Origin: Paracoccaceae bacterium
Lineage (GTDB): Bacteria > Pseudomonadota > Alphaproteobacteria > Rhodobacterales > Rhodobacteraceae
Assembly (NCBI GenBank): GCA_024742575.1
Contig: JANSYF010000022.1
Span: 1 to 46,172 of the forward strand
Direction of reading: 5' to 3'
Length of the DNA stretch: 46,172 nt
The notes below the pieces were generated by a model, which was not told where the DNA came from, did no database searches, and saw only the letters and a list, made by a program, of their open reading frames with translations. The position numbers and the translations under genes are program-made. Within the stretch, counting starts at the first letter, position 1, and each line of letters starts with the position of its first letter. Below, one piece after another: positions 32,510 through 41,102 of the stretch.

Positions 32510-34006
32510 TTACGCTGTGCGTGACCACGGTAAATAGCGGCGTGGAATCGCCGTGGCCAAAAGCAAGATTGTCGCCACGCCCAACAGCGCAGCACTACCC
32601 GGACGCTCAAGAAAGACCATCGGATCACCCCGCGACAGCAGCATGGCGCGACGGAAGAACTCTTCCATCATCGGCCCAAGTACGAACCCGATAAGCAATG
32701 GCGCGGGTTCGAAACGGAAAAGCCGCAGCACATAGCCCAGCACACCGAACGCGAGGGTCATCCAGATGTCGAAGATAGAGTTGTCGATGCTGTAAACACC
32801 CACGCAGATCAGGACAACGACTGTCGGATAAAGGTAGTAGTGCGGCACCCGCAGCAAGCGGACCCAAAGACCGATCAGTGGGATGTTCAGGATCAGCAGA
32901 AACAGGTTGCCGAACAGAAAGCTCACGATCAGTCCCCAGAACAGTTCTGGATGCTCTGAGATAAGACGCGGTCCGGGGGTGATCCCGTGGATCATTAGCG
33001 CGCCCAGCATCAGCGCCATCGTTGTCGATCCGGGGATGCCCAGCGTCAGCGTCGGTATAAAGGCTGTTTGCGCCGCAGCGTTGTTGGCCGCCTCAGGCAC
33101 GACCACGCCTTCGATCTGGCCTGTGCCGAACTTGTCCCCCCGAGGCGAAATGCGTTTTTCCAGTGCATAGCCGACGAACGACGCCACTGTTTGCCCAGTG
33201 CCCGGCAGCGTGCCGAAGAAGGAACCGACGGCTGATCCACGAATGGCAGGACCGATGCTGCGCAGAGATTCCGCCCGTGTCGGTAGGAACTTGCTCATGG
33301 AAATCCGCTCGGTCGCATAAGACCGCGTGGCGCCACGCGCCGACACCATGACTTCAGAAATCCCGAAAAGCCCCATGGCCACTACAACAAGGCTGACCCC
33401 GTCGCGCAGCTCGGGCATACCCACGACAAACCGCGTTTCGCCGGAATTGATGTCGACGCCCACTGTGCCCAACAAAATGCCAAGACAGACCATCATCACG
33501 CCGCGCAGCGCACCGGAAGTGCTCACCACCGACGCAGCAACAAGCCCCAGCACCATGACCGCGAAATATTCCGCAGGCCCGAACAACAGGGCAAACTCCG
33601 CCAGCGCCGGTGACAGGAGAACCATCACCACAACTCCGAAAATGGCCCCGAAGAACGACGCGATCGCGGTCGAAAACAAGGCAACACCAGCCCGGCCATC
33701 GCGTGCCATCGGATACCCGTCAAGGCAGGTCACCGACGCAGACGGCGTGCCGGGGATGTTCAACAGGATCGATGCGATCGACCCGCCATATTCCGCGCCG
33801 TAATAGACGCCTGCTAGCATCACAAGCGCAGTTTCGGGCGGCAGATAAAACGACACCGGGAGCAACATCGCCACCGCAGCCAATGGCCCGACGCCCGGCA
33901 GCACGCCGATGAAGGTGCCAAGAAACACGCCGACAAAACAGTAAGTCAGGTTATAGACCGTCGCGGCTGTCGCAAAGCCAAGCGCAAGATTGGAAAACAG
34001 CTCCAT
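32510..34006 (-). CDS. tctA: TTT transporter large membrane subunit, TctA family
   Basis: The 498-residue protein is the 12-helix permease of a tripartite tricarboxylate-type transporter, which uses an ion gradient to import a carboxylate delivered by TctC. Hallmarks are FIGVLPGVGPLAAVAMLLPVSF, YYGAEYGGSIASILLNIPGTPSASVTCLDGYPMARDG and the second repeat GSFFGTLPGTGQTVASFVGYALEKR. The ATG at 34006 shares one base with the tctB stop. Longer readings to 34249 run antiparallel through tctB and are not real. The substrate is unknown. Confidence 0.94.
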   Translation of the reverse strand: MELFSNLALGFATAATVYNLTYCFVGVFLGTFIGVLPGVGPLAAVAMLLPVSFYLPPETALVMLAGVYYGAEYGGSIASILLNIPGTPSASVTCLDGYPMARDGRAGVALFSTAIASFFGAIFGVVVMVLLSPALAEFALLFGPAEYFAVMVLGLVAASVVSTSGALRGVMMVCLGILLGTVGVDINSGETRFVVGMPELRDGVSLVVVAMGLFGISEVMVSARGATRSYATERISMSKFLPTRAESLRSIGPAIRGSAVGSFFGTLPGTGQTVASFVGYALEKRISPRGDKFGTGQIEGVVVPEAANNAAAQTAFIPTLTLGIPGSTTMALMLGALMIHGITPGPRLISEHPELFWGLIVSFLFGNLFLLILNIPLIGLWVRLLRVPHYYLYPTVVVLICVGVYSIDNSIFDIWMTLAFGVLGYVLRLFRFEPAPLLIGFVLGPMMEEFFRRAMLLSRGDPMVFLERPGSAALLGVATILLLATAIPRRYLPWSRTA

Positions 34007-34452
34007 CAGAGCCCCCGTATCGTTGTGAGCGGGATGCCAAGGCCCTTGACGAAAACCAGCCAGACCGCAACCGAGACACAGATGGCCAGAGTTATGCGAC
34101 CGGACCACCTGAATTGCGGCACTGCCGACGAGGTTGTCAGCACCGACACGACAACCGCAGGCAGTACGCCCAGAAGTGGCGTGAGAAACGCAAAAGCAAT
34201 CACACCACCGGACACGGCCAGCACGGAAATCGGGTCCGGCTGGTCCCATTCCATGGGCTGCCGGACGTTGCGGATCAGTGTCGCCAAAGCCAGCACGGAC
34301 AATAGCCCACCGACAAGGGCTGGAAACGCCCCCGGCCCCATCCGCCGGGCTGAACCGAGCTCAAGTGTCGTCGTCGAACCGACGACAAATGCCAAGCCCA
34401 CGAGCAGCATAAGAGCGGGACCGACCTGAGAGATTAGGCGGTCGCGGCGCAT
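34006..34452 (-). CDS. tctB: TTT transporter small membrane subunit, TctB family
   Basis: The 148-residue protein has four membrane helices and the TctB pattern GSARRMGPGAFPALVGGLLSVLALATLIRN near the first loop. It is the small, poorly conserved subunit that partners TctA. It overlaps the upstream BMP-like gene by 19 bases and shares one base with tctA, so all are cotranscribed. Confidence 0.9.
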   Translation of the reverse strand: MRRDRLISQVGPALMLLVGLAFVVGSTTTLELGSARRMGPGAFPALVGGLLSVLALATLIRNVRQPMEWDQPDPISVLAVSGGVIAFAFLTPLLGVLPAVVVSVLTTSSAVPQFRWSGRITLAICVSVAVWLVFVKGLGIPLTTIRGL

Positions 34453-35366
34453 AGCCCGGACTCGGGCTGGAACTCTTGCCCTTTATAAGTATCGGGAATG
34501 TCGATTTGGGTGTTCTGGATCATCAGGACGATCTGATCGATCCGCGCCTTGATGTCCGGCGCGACAGACTTGCCCATAGTCAGCTGGCCATAATCCCCGT
34601 TTGCCAGTCCAAGCTCGACCACCTCTGACGGGACTTGTCCGGCCACCATGTCATGGATCGCGCGTTCCACACCAAGATCAATCCGGGCCATGGCCGAGGC
34701 AATGAACACCTCTTCGTCGCGCGCCACCCAATCGAGAGCATTGCCGATTTGCTTTGCTCCACCCGCTCGACAAGCGTCAATCGCCCCTTGGCGTGCGGCG
34801 TTGAGCATGGTGAAGATCACATCGGCACCCGCGTCTATTTCCGCCTCGGCCCAAGCGCGTGATACGGCGTTGTCATCCTGTGTGCCGCAAAAGGCGGTCA
34901 GCAATTCGATCTCGGGGTCGATATGGGCCACGCCCGCTGCAAATGCTGCGCGCCCCTTCAAACCGGGTCGCACCCTGTGGCCCGACAAGTGTCCGACGAC
35001 GCGAGTTTTCGTGGTCAGCGCCGCCAAAGCCCCGGCAAGAAAGGCTGTTTCCTCTTGCAATACGTCATAGCTCGCAAGGTTCGATCCGGTTCTGTGGCCC
35101 TGCACGATGGCAAAGCTTTTGTCCGGATGCAGCCCCGCGATTTCCGGTGTTGCACCGTTGCCCTGACCGCCGATGAAGACAAGTCCGTCACAGCCGGGCA
35201 TCACGTCAGCTAGACGAGAGCGGATCACGTCTTCTTTGTAGGGCACACCATCGATCACGCTGATCTCGGCAATCCCCGCGTCTTGCGCCCGCAAGGCACC
35301 GTCCAACGCACTGGCATTGAACCCATCGTCATGCACCTCGCCGACAAAAAAGACAGTGATCCGCAT
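34434..35366 (-). CDS. BMP/PnrA-like ligand-binding protein without signal peptide
   Basis: The 310-residue product matches the basic membrane protein (BMP/PnrA/Med) periplasmic-binding fold: VHDDGFNASALDGALRAQDAGI, GCDGLVFIGGQGNGATPEIAG, EETAFLAGALAALTTKT, and DVIFTMLNAARQGAIDACR. It starts MRITVFFVGEVHDD, directly on the first strand, with no signal peptide or lipobox; the extended reading to 35465 adds only hydrophilic residues. It should therefore be cytoplasmic. It sits between tctC and tctB in a TTT operon, where such a protein is not a standard component. It may sense or process the imported substrate, but this is inference. Confidence 0.82.
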   Translation of the reverse strand: MRITVFFVGEVHDDGFNASALDGALRAQDAGIAEISVIDGVPYKEDVIRSRLADVMPGCDGLVFIGGQGNGATPEIAGLHPDKSFAIVQGHRTGSNLASYDVLQEETAFLAGALAALTTKTRVVGHLSGHRVRPGLKGRAAFAAGVAHIDPEIELLTAFCGTQDDNAVSRAWAEAEIDAGADVIFTMLNAARQGAIDACRAGGAKQIGNALDWVARDEEVFIASAMARIDLGVERAIHDMVAGQVPSEVVELGLANGDYGQLTMGKSVAPDIKARIDQIVLMIQNTQIDIPDTYKGQEFQPESGLCAATA

Positions 35367-35376
35367 ACCGCTCCCC

Positions 35377-36348
35377 TCAGTTCGAAATCGCTGTGACCAG
35401 CGGCTTCCATGCTTCGAATTGTTCAGCGACGAAGGCCTCGAACTCTGCACTAGTCTTAGGTGCACGCACCAGACCCCATGTGTCGAATTGCGCCACTACG
35501 TCTGCATTGGTCATGGCCTTTTGCAGCGCCGTATCAAGGGTCGTCTTGATCTCATCCGGCACACCGGCAGGGGCGCTTACGCCAAGCCAGTTTTCAGCAA
35601 CGATGTCATAACCAAGCTCGGTAAAGGTCGGCGTGTCCGGCAAAGTCGGCAGGCGCGTTGTCGACGACACGGCGAGCGGAAGTGCTGTGCCTTCTTCGAC
35701 AGCTGGCAGGTTCTGTGGCACCGCATCAAAGATCACCGGCACCACACCCGCCCGAAAATCAAGCCGCATTGGACCAGAGCCTTTGTAGGGAATGTGGAAC
35801 AGACCGGCGTCGGTTTCTCGGTTGAACTGCTCGGCAATAATGTGTCCCCAAGACCCGACGCCAGAGCTGCCATAGTCGATGCTTCCCGGATCCGCCTTGG
35901 CCGTTTCAAGGAATCCGGCGAAATCCGCGATCTCAAGACTAGGGGCGGCAAACAACCCAAGGTGCACCGTGCCGACGTAAGTGATGTGATCGAAATCCGC
36001 GACCGGATCGTATGGCGTGTCCGGGAAACGCGTCGGCGCTACACTAAACGGCGTCAGGTTGGAAAGCATGAATGTATAGCCGTCTGGCTCTGCCTCTTGC
36101 AGTGCTCCGGCAGCGACAGTCCCTGCTGCGCCGGGTTTGTTTTCGACCACGAATTGCTGGCCCAGATCGGCTGACAGCTTTTCAGCCAAAAGGCGCGCCA
36201 CAAGGTCGCTTGATCCACCCGGTGGGAAAGACACCAGAATGCGGACGGGTTTTTCCGGCCAAGCCGCTTGTGCCGCCGGGGCAGTACCAATGGCTGCGAC
36301 CGCCGATACGGAGGCCAGCAGGGCGAAAAGATGTCGTCTGGTGGTCAT
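35377..36348 (-). CDS. tctC: TTT transporter substrate-binding protein, TctC/Bug family
   Basis: The 323-residue periplasmic receptor has an exported N-terminus (TTRRHLFALLASVSAVAAIGTAPAAQA, with a twin-arginine-like RR), then the Bug-family pattern WPEKPVRILVSFPPGGSSDLVARLLAEKLSADLGQQFVVENKPGAAG and DGYTFMLSNLTPFSVAP. These proteins bind small carboxylates and related compounds. AGGA precedes the ATG at 36348; a start at 36375 is less likely. It is the first gene of the operon tctC-BMP-tctB-tctA and is divergent from an RpiR regulator. Confidence 0.93.
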   Translation of the reverse strand: MTTRRHLFALLASVSAVAAIGTAPAAQAAWPEKPVRILVSFPPGGSSDLVARLLAEKLSADLGQQFVVENKPGAAGTVAAGALQEAEPDGYTFMLSNLTPFSVAPTRFPDTPYDPVADFDHITYVGTVHLGLFAAPSLEIADFAGFLETAKADPGSIDYGSSGVGSWGHIIAEQFNRETDAGLFHIPYKGSGPMRLDFRAGVVPVIFDAVPQNLPAVEEGTALPLAVSSTTRLPTLPDTPTFTELGYDIVAENWLGVSAPAGVPDEIKTTLDTALQKAMTNADVVAQFDTWGLVRAPKTSAEFEAFVAEQFEAWKPLVTAISN

Positions 36349-36636
36349 GAGCGTGTTCCTTCTATGAGGCATCAAAGAGAGTGCGCTGCCATCGTGTGTC
36401 CAACATGGAATTATGGAACCATAATTTCAGAAATTAACAAAATAGAAATCTTGGTTTCGGTCAGAAATTCAGCAGATGACTGCGTGCCTGCTCATCATTC
36501 GACCGACCAAGAGTCGCGAAACCTGCGTTCCAGACATGACGTCTGATCAAAACAGTACGAATCGGCGCATCGTTTGTAGAGCGAACAAATCGGTCTCGTT
36601 TCTTGTCACCACCGGGATTATCGGCAAACTGATCTC
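36349..36636. promoter_or_regulatory. Divergent control region, tctC / RpiR regulator
   Basis: This 288-base, locally AT-rich gap contains AATTATGG-AA-CCATAATT (36409-36426, 8-bp arms), overlapped by AATTTC-A-GAAATT (36423-36435). Both lie 60-90 bases upstream of tctC, well placed to be operators for the adjacent RpiR-family regulator. No other gene is seen in the gap. Confidence 0.6.
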
Positions 36637-37497
36637 ATGAAATCGCAGTTACAGACAGATTCCGCACCCCGCTTCCTCGACCGCATTCGGACGGCCTTGG
36701 CAGACCTGCAACCCGCCGAACGGCGTCTTGGGACGTTCCTTCTGGACTTTCCGGGCGACATGGCAAGCTACGACGCACAGGAATTGGCGCGGCTGTCGGA
36801 TGTGTCAAAGGCGACAGTCTCTCGGTTCATCCGCAAGATCGGCTATGACAGCTACGACTCCGCGCGACGTGCTGTGCGTGATGAAGCAAGTTCAGGCTCT
36901 CGACTATACATCGGTCACGCCGAACCCGGTGCGATGGAAGACGTGCTGGGATTTGGGATGCGCGAAGAGATGGAGAACTTGGCGTGGACCTTTCAGAGGA
37001 TCGCGCCGGATGACCTAGATAGGTTAGCAGAAAAGATGCTGTCCGCGCGGAAAGTCTGGATCATCGGCCAACGCATCAGTCATTCCTTCGCAACCTACCT
37101 GCGCTGGCAATTGGTCAAGGTTGTCCCAGACGCCGCTGTCATTCCCAAAGACGGCGAGTCGATGGGCGAACATCTGGCTGCCATGACAGCGGATGATCTT
37201 GTTCTTGTCGTCGCCTTGCGACGCAGAATGAGCGGCCTTGACACCCTATTGCGCGAAATCGGCAAAATTGGCGCGGCCCGTGCCGTGGTTTCAGACGACA
37301 GCATGGAGCCAAACATAAGCCTTGATTGGCATTTCCGATGCCGGATCAGCACCGCCACCCCGCAATTCAACCACGCCGCCGTGTTGGCCCTGTGCCACCA
37401 GATCGTTGTCAGAACAACGTTGAAATCCGGGGCCAACGGGCGCACCCGCCTGCGCCGTGTCGATGAGCTGAATGAACGCTTGGGCGAATACGATTGA
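36637..37497 (+). CDS. MurR/RpiR-family transcriptional regulator
   Basis: The 286-residue product has the N-terminal RpiR helix-turn-helix (LADLQPAERRLGTFLLDFPGDMASYDAQELARLSDVSKATVSRFIRKIGYDSYDSARRAVRDE) and a C-terminal SIS domain (SARKVWIIGQRISHSFATYLRWQLVKV, DDLVLVVALRRRMSGLDTLLREI), which in relatives binds phosphosugars or other small ligands. It is divergent from the TTT operon and is its probable regulator. Between its stop and livF (37498-37723) no gene is supported. Confidence 0.92.
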   Translation: MKSQLQTDSAPRFLDRIRTALADLQPAERRLGTFLLDFPGDMASYDAQELARLSDVSKATVSRFIRKIGYDSYDSARRAVRDEASSGSRLYIGHAEPGAMEDVLGFGMREEMENLAWTFQRIAPDDLDRLAEKMLSARKVWIIGQRISHSFATYLRWQLVKVVPDAAVIPKDGESMGEHLAAMTADDLVLVVALRRRMSGLDTLLREIGKIGAARAVVSDDSMEPNISLDWHFRCRISTATPQFNHAAVLALCHQIVVRTTLKSGANGRTRLRRVDELNERLGEYD

Positions 37498-37723
37498 ACA
37501 TGACGTAGAGGCGTAGTTTAAGAAAAGCTGCTTGGCAGCCTTGACTGAACTGGCCTCGGGCGGCTGATCCTTGCACGCAAGACGAACAGTCATGTGTCAA
37601 CGATTGGCTGCTGCTAAAAGCGCACTCCAAAAAGATCAACCTAGACTGCCCCATTGACCCAAACGTCAGATGATTGCCGACGCCCCAGCCAGTTCTTTCT
37701 GAAAGCAACGTTCTAAATCCGCA

Positions 37724-38410
37724 TCAAACGCCGATGTAGGTTTGTGACACTTCTGGTGTCATGTCTGTAAACGCGCCGGACCATACGGTTTCGCCGCGCG
37801 CGAGTATGACTGCGCGATCTGACACCTGCGCCAGTTCGCGCACCGATTTATCGATGAGCAGGATCGCCGTTCCAGTCTCACGCTTTAGTCGTGCAATAGC
37901 GGCCCAGATTTCCTGACGAATGATCGGAGCCAGTCCTTCGGTGGCTTCATCAAGGATCAGAAGCCGCGGATTCGTCATCAGCGCACGCCCGATGGCCAGC
38001 ATTTGCTGTTCGCCGCCAGACAACGACGCTGCCCGCTGGTTTCGGCGTTCGCCCAACCGTGGGAACAGGTCCGCAATGGTTGTCAGAGTCCAATCGCCGG
38101 GTTGTGCAGCCGCGATCAGATTTTCATCGACCGTCAAGTCGCGAAAGCACCGGCGTCCTTCGGGCGCGAGGCCAATCCCCAGCCGCGCTACCTTGTGGCT
38201 GGGCAAGTTATGCAAGCTTTGCCCGGTAAAGCGCAGATTGCCGTCTGACGCGATCATCCGGCAGATGGCCTTGACGGTGGTCGTCTTTCCCATGCCGTTG
38301 CGCCCCATAAGTGCCACAACCTCGCCTTCGGCCACATCCAGTGTGACGCCGAACAGCACCTGTGCCACGCCGTAGCGCGCGGTGAGGTCCTGGACCGCGA
38401 GCAACGTCAC
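37724..38410 (-). CDS. livF: LIV-type ABC transporter ATP-binding protein
   Basis: The 228-residue ATPase has Walker A GRNGMGKTT at residues 36-44, signature LSGGEQQMLAIGRALM and Walker B LLILDEATEGLAP, the LivF form. It ends with DMTPEVSQTYIGV, the usual LivF C-terminus. It energises the importer together with LivG. Its start overlaps the livG stop by four bases. It is the last gene of the five-gene operon. Confidence 0.95.
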   Translation of the reverse strand: MTLLAVQDLTARYGVAQVLFGVTLDVAEGEVVALMGRNGMGKTTTVKAICRMIASDGNLRFTGQSLHNLPSHKVARLGIGLAPEGRRCFRDLTVDENLIAAAQPGDWTLTTIADLFPRLGERRNQRAASLSGGEQQMLAIGRALMTNPRLLILDEATEGLAPIIRQEIWAAIARLKRETGTAILLIDKSVRELAQVSDRAVILARGETVWSGAFTDMTPEVSQTYIGV

Positions 38411-39156
38411 CCCTCTTCCCCCAGATAGGCGTTGCGCACGGCGTGGCTTTGCCTGATCTCGTCAACTGTTCCCGAGGCGATCACCTGTCCGTAAACCAGC
38501 ACGCTGATCCGGTCGGCCAGTGCAAAGACGGCGTCCATATCGTGCTCTACCAGCAGGATCGGTGCCTCGGCTCTAAGTTCGTCCAGAAATCCGGTCAGCA
38601 GTTTTGATCCCTCGGCCCCAAGCCCTGCCATCGGTTCGTCCATGACAAAGGCTTTGGGCGACAGGGTCAAAGCGACTGCCACTTCAAGCTGACGGCGTTG
38701 CCCATGTGATAGCTCGGCACAGCGGGTGTTGCGATGCTCGATCAGCCCCACACGCTCTAACGCCGCATCTGCTTTGGCGGTCAGCGATCTGTCCGACATC
38801 GCCCGCGACCAGAACCGCCATGGATTGCCAGACGCGCCCAAGGCGCCCAGCACGACGTTTTCCAGAACGCTGTCTTCCATCGCCAGCGCCGAGATCTGGA
38901 ATGTGCGTCCCAACCCGGCCTGTGCGCGTGCTTGTGTGCTGTCGGTCGTGACGTCCCGCCCCAAAAGGTGCACCGACCCCGAGTCCGGTCGCAACCCGCC
39001 GCAAATCTGTGTGATCAGCGTCGATTTACCTGCGCCATTCGGGCCAATAATGGCGTGGATTTCGCCTGCCTTCAGATCAATCGACACGCTATCGGTCGCT
39101 GTCAGAGCGCCGAAATTCTTGCACAGGTCGCGCGTTGCAAGGATCGGGTCAGACAT
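38407..39156 (-). CDS. livG: LIV-type ABC transporter ATP-binding protein
   Basis: The 249-residue ATPase has Walker A GPNGAGKST at residues 38-46, a LivG-type signature ELSHGQRRQLEVAVAL and Walker B AFVMDEPMAGLG, with the H-loop ILLVEHDMDAVFALADRISVLVYG. The C-terminal RNAYLGEEG is typical of LivG. Its start overlaps the livM stop by eight bases. Confidence 0.95.
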   Translation of the reverse strand: MSDPILATRDLCKNFGALTATDSVSIDLKAGEIHAIIGPNGAGKSTLITQICGGLRPDSGSVHLLGRDVTTDSTQARAQAGLGRTFQISALAMEDSVLENVVLGALGASGNPWRFWSRAMSDRSLTAKADAALERVGLIEHRNTRCAELSHGQRRQLEVAVALTLSPKAFVMDEPMAGLGAEGSKLLTGFLDELRAEAPILLVEHDMDAVFALADRISVLVYGQVIASGTVDEIRQSHAVRNAYLGEEG

Positions 39157-40132
39157 GCGCGCCCTCCTTGCCGGTCAGCAGACCGATAATTCCACCGCGC
39201 GCAAACAAAACAATCGCCAGCAGGATGAGGCCCAGATAGACGTGCCAGAATTCGGTCAATGCTCCCAGCCAATGTTCAAGCGCAACGAACAGGCAGGCGC
39301 CGATCACGGGGCCAAAAAGCCGCCCGACACCTCCGATGATGATGAGAACGATAAGCTCACCGGACAATTGCCAACTGAACATGGTGGGCGACACGAACCG
39401 GTTGAGATCGGCAAACAGCGCCCCGGCCAGACCGGTGATCGCTCCCGAGATCACGAACGCCACCAGCTTAAGCCGCATCGGGTTCAGGCCCACGGTCTCG
39501 ACCCGTGTGGGCACCTGTCGGGCTGCATTCAGCGCCAGACCGAAGGGCGCATTCTGAAGCCGCGCGCTCAGGAACAGGACAACGCAGAGCAGAACAAAGC
39601 ACAGGCCAAAGAACTGGATCGGGACCAGAGTGTTCAGGCCGGGAAAGCCGTTGCGCACATAGATCGATAGCCCGTCCTCGCCGCCATACGTGCTCCAGGA
39701 AATGGCGAAGTAGTAGAACATTTGCCCGAAGGCGAGGGTGATCATGATGAAATACACCCCCGAGGTGCGCAGGCTTAAAAGCCCAATGATCGATGCGGCT
39801 ACGCCAGACACCACAACCGCAACCAGCCAGATAATCGGCATGGCCTTGGTACCTGCAAAGCTCATCCCAAACAGATCAAGCGACGTATAGGTCTGCGCAT
39901 GATAAGCGAGGATACCCATCGCATAACCGCCAAGGCCAAAGAACACTGCATGACCAAGGCTCACCAACCCGCCGATGCCAAGCGCGATGTTCAGACCCAC
40001 GGCGGCGATCGCAAGGATCACCGCGCGGGTTACAAGGGTAATCGTGAACGGCTCATCGACGACAATGGCCCAGAGAGGTACCGCCAGAAGACCCGCAAAC
40101 ACGACCCAGTTGACCAGACGTTCCGGGATCAT
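39149..40132 (-). CDS. livM: LIV-type ABC transporter permease
   Basis: The 327-residue permease has about nine membrane helices. GLNIALGIGGLVSLGHAVFFGLGGYAMG and GVYFIMITLAFGQMFYYFAISW are LivM hallmarks, and ALNAARQVPTRVETVGLNPMRLKLVAFVISGAITGLAGAL is the coupling-loop region. It pairs with LivH to form the channel and overlaps livH by four bases. Confidence 0.95.
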   Translation of the reverse strand: MIPERLVNWVVFAGLLAVPLWAIVVDEPFTITLVTRAVILAIAAVGLNIALGIGGLVSLGHAVFFGLGGYAMGILAYHAQTYTSLDLFGMSFAGTKAMPIIWLVAVVVSGVAASIIGLLSLRTSGVYFIMITLAFGQMFYYFAISWSTYGGEDGLSIYVRNGFPGLNTLVPIQFFGLCFVLLCVVLFLSARLQNAPFGLALNAARQVPTRVETVGLNPMRLKLVAFVISGAITGLAGALFADLNRFVSPTMFSWQLSGELIVLIIIGGVGRLFGPVIGACLFVALEHWLGALTEFWHVYLGLILLAIVLFARGGIIGLLTGKEGAHV

Positions 40133-41049
40133 GCGCGTGCTCCGAACAGGCCAGTGGGCCGCCAGATCAGGACAAGGCTCATCAGGATGTAGATCGCCAT
40201 GGAGGCCAGCGCCGATCCGGTTTGTGTCGCGGCACCGGGCTCCATGAACAGCTTGAACACCTCCGGCAGGAAGATACCCCCTAGCGTGTCCGTCATCCCC
40301 ACCAGCAGCGCACCAATGAAGGCCCCCTTGATCGACCCGATGCCGCCGATGACGATCACGACGAAGGCAAGGATCAGCACGGGTTCCCCCATGCCGACCT
40401 GCACGGATTGGATCGCACCGACCAACGCGCCCGCCAACCCAGCCAGCGCCGCGCCAATGGCAAAAACCAGCGTGTAAAGCAGCCGGATATCCACACCCAG
40501 TGCCGCGATCATCTCGCGGTCATTCTCGCCCGCGCGGATCTGGATGCCGATGCGCGTGCGTTCGATCAGCGCCCACAGTCCCAGTCCGACCAGCAGACCC
40601 ACAGCAATCAACGCCAGTCGATAAAGCGGGTACTGAATCCCGCCGGGCAGTGTGATCGGGCCAGAGAGGTAATCCGGAATTTCAAGAAACAGCGGGAAGG
40701 ACCCGAAGAGCCACCTTGTGCCTTCGGAAAAGATCAGGATGAGTGCGAAGGTCGCCAGCACCTGATCCAGATGCGCCTTTCCGTAAAGCCGTCGGATCAC
40801 CGTCATCTCGATCAGCGCCCCGGCGATGGCGGCCACGGCCAAAGCGGCGGCCAGAGCCAGCACAAACGATCCCGTTGCGCCTGCCACAGCGGCGGCGGCA
40901 AAAGCGCCGATCATGTAAAGCGACCCATGTGCGAGGTTGATCAGGCCCATCACGCCAAAGATCAGCGTCAAACCAGCCGCCATCAAAAACAGCATGACGC
41001 CGAATTGCAGCCCGTTAAGGACCTGCTCGATGATAAGAAGTGTCGACAT
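40129..41049 (-). CDS. livH: LIV-type ABC transporter permease
   Basis: The 306-residue permease has about eight membrane helices with the LivH pattern LNGLQFGVMLFLMAAGLTLIFGVMGLINLAHGSLYMIGAF and, near the middle, IRAGENDREMIAALGVDIRLLYTLVFAIGAALAGLAGAL. The start at 41049 begins at the first helix; a longer reading to 41115 adds hydrophilic sequence. It follows the binding-protein gene by 53 bases. Confidence 0.94.
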   Translation of the reverse strand: MSTLLIIEQVLNGLQFGVMLFLMAAGLTLIFGVMGLINLAHGSLYMIGAFAAAAVAGATGSFVLALAAALAVAAIAGALIEMTVIRRLYGKAHLDQVLATFALILIFSEGTRWLFGSFPLFLEIPDYLSGPITLPGGIQYPLYRLALIAVGLLVGLGLWALIERTRIGIQIRAGENDREMIAALGVDIRLLYTLVFAIGAALAGLAGALVGAIQSVQVGMGEPVLILAFVVIVIGGIGSIKGAFIGALLVGMTDTLGGIFLPEVFKLFMEPGAATQTGSALASMAIYILMSLVLIWRPTGLFGARA

Positions 41050-41102
41050 GCCTGCCCAAGTACCGATGTGCCGGGGCAGCCCCCGGCACGCCGTTCGATG
41101 TC

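Noticed and set aside
32386..32694. 102-codon plus-strand frame at the 3' end of tctA
   Set aside because: Most of it is antisense to tctA, and the start has no ribosome-binding site.
37409..37708. 99-codon minus-strand frame between livF and the RpiR gene
   Set aside because: It has no ribosome-binding site, overlaps the RpiR gene end, and shows no family resemblance; the gap is treated as empty.
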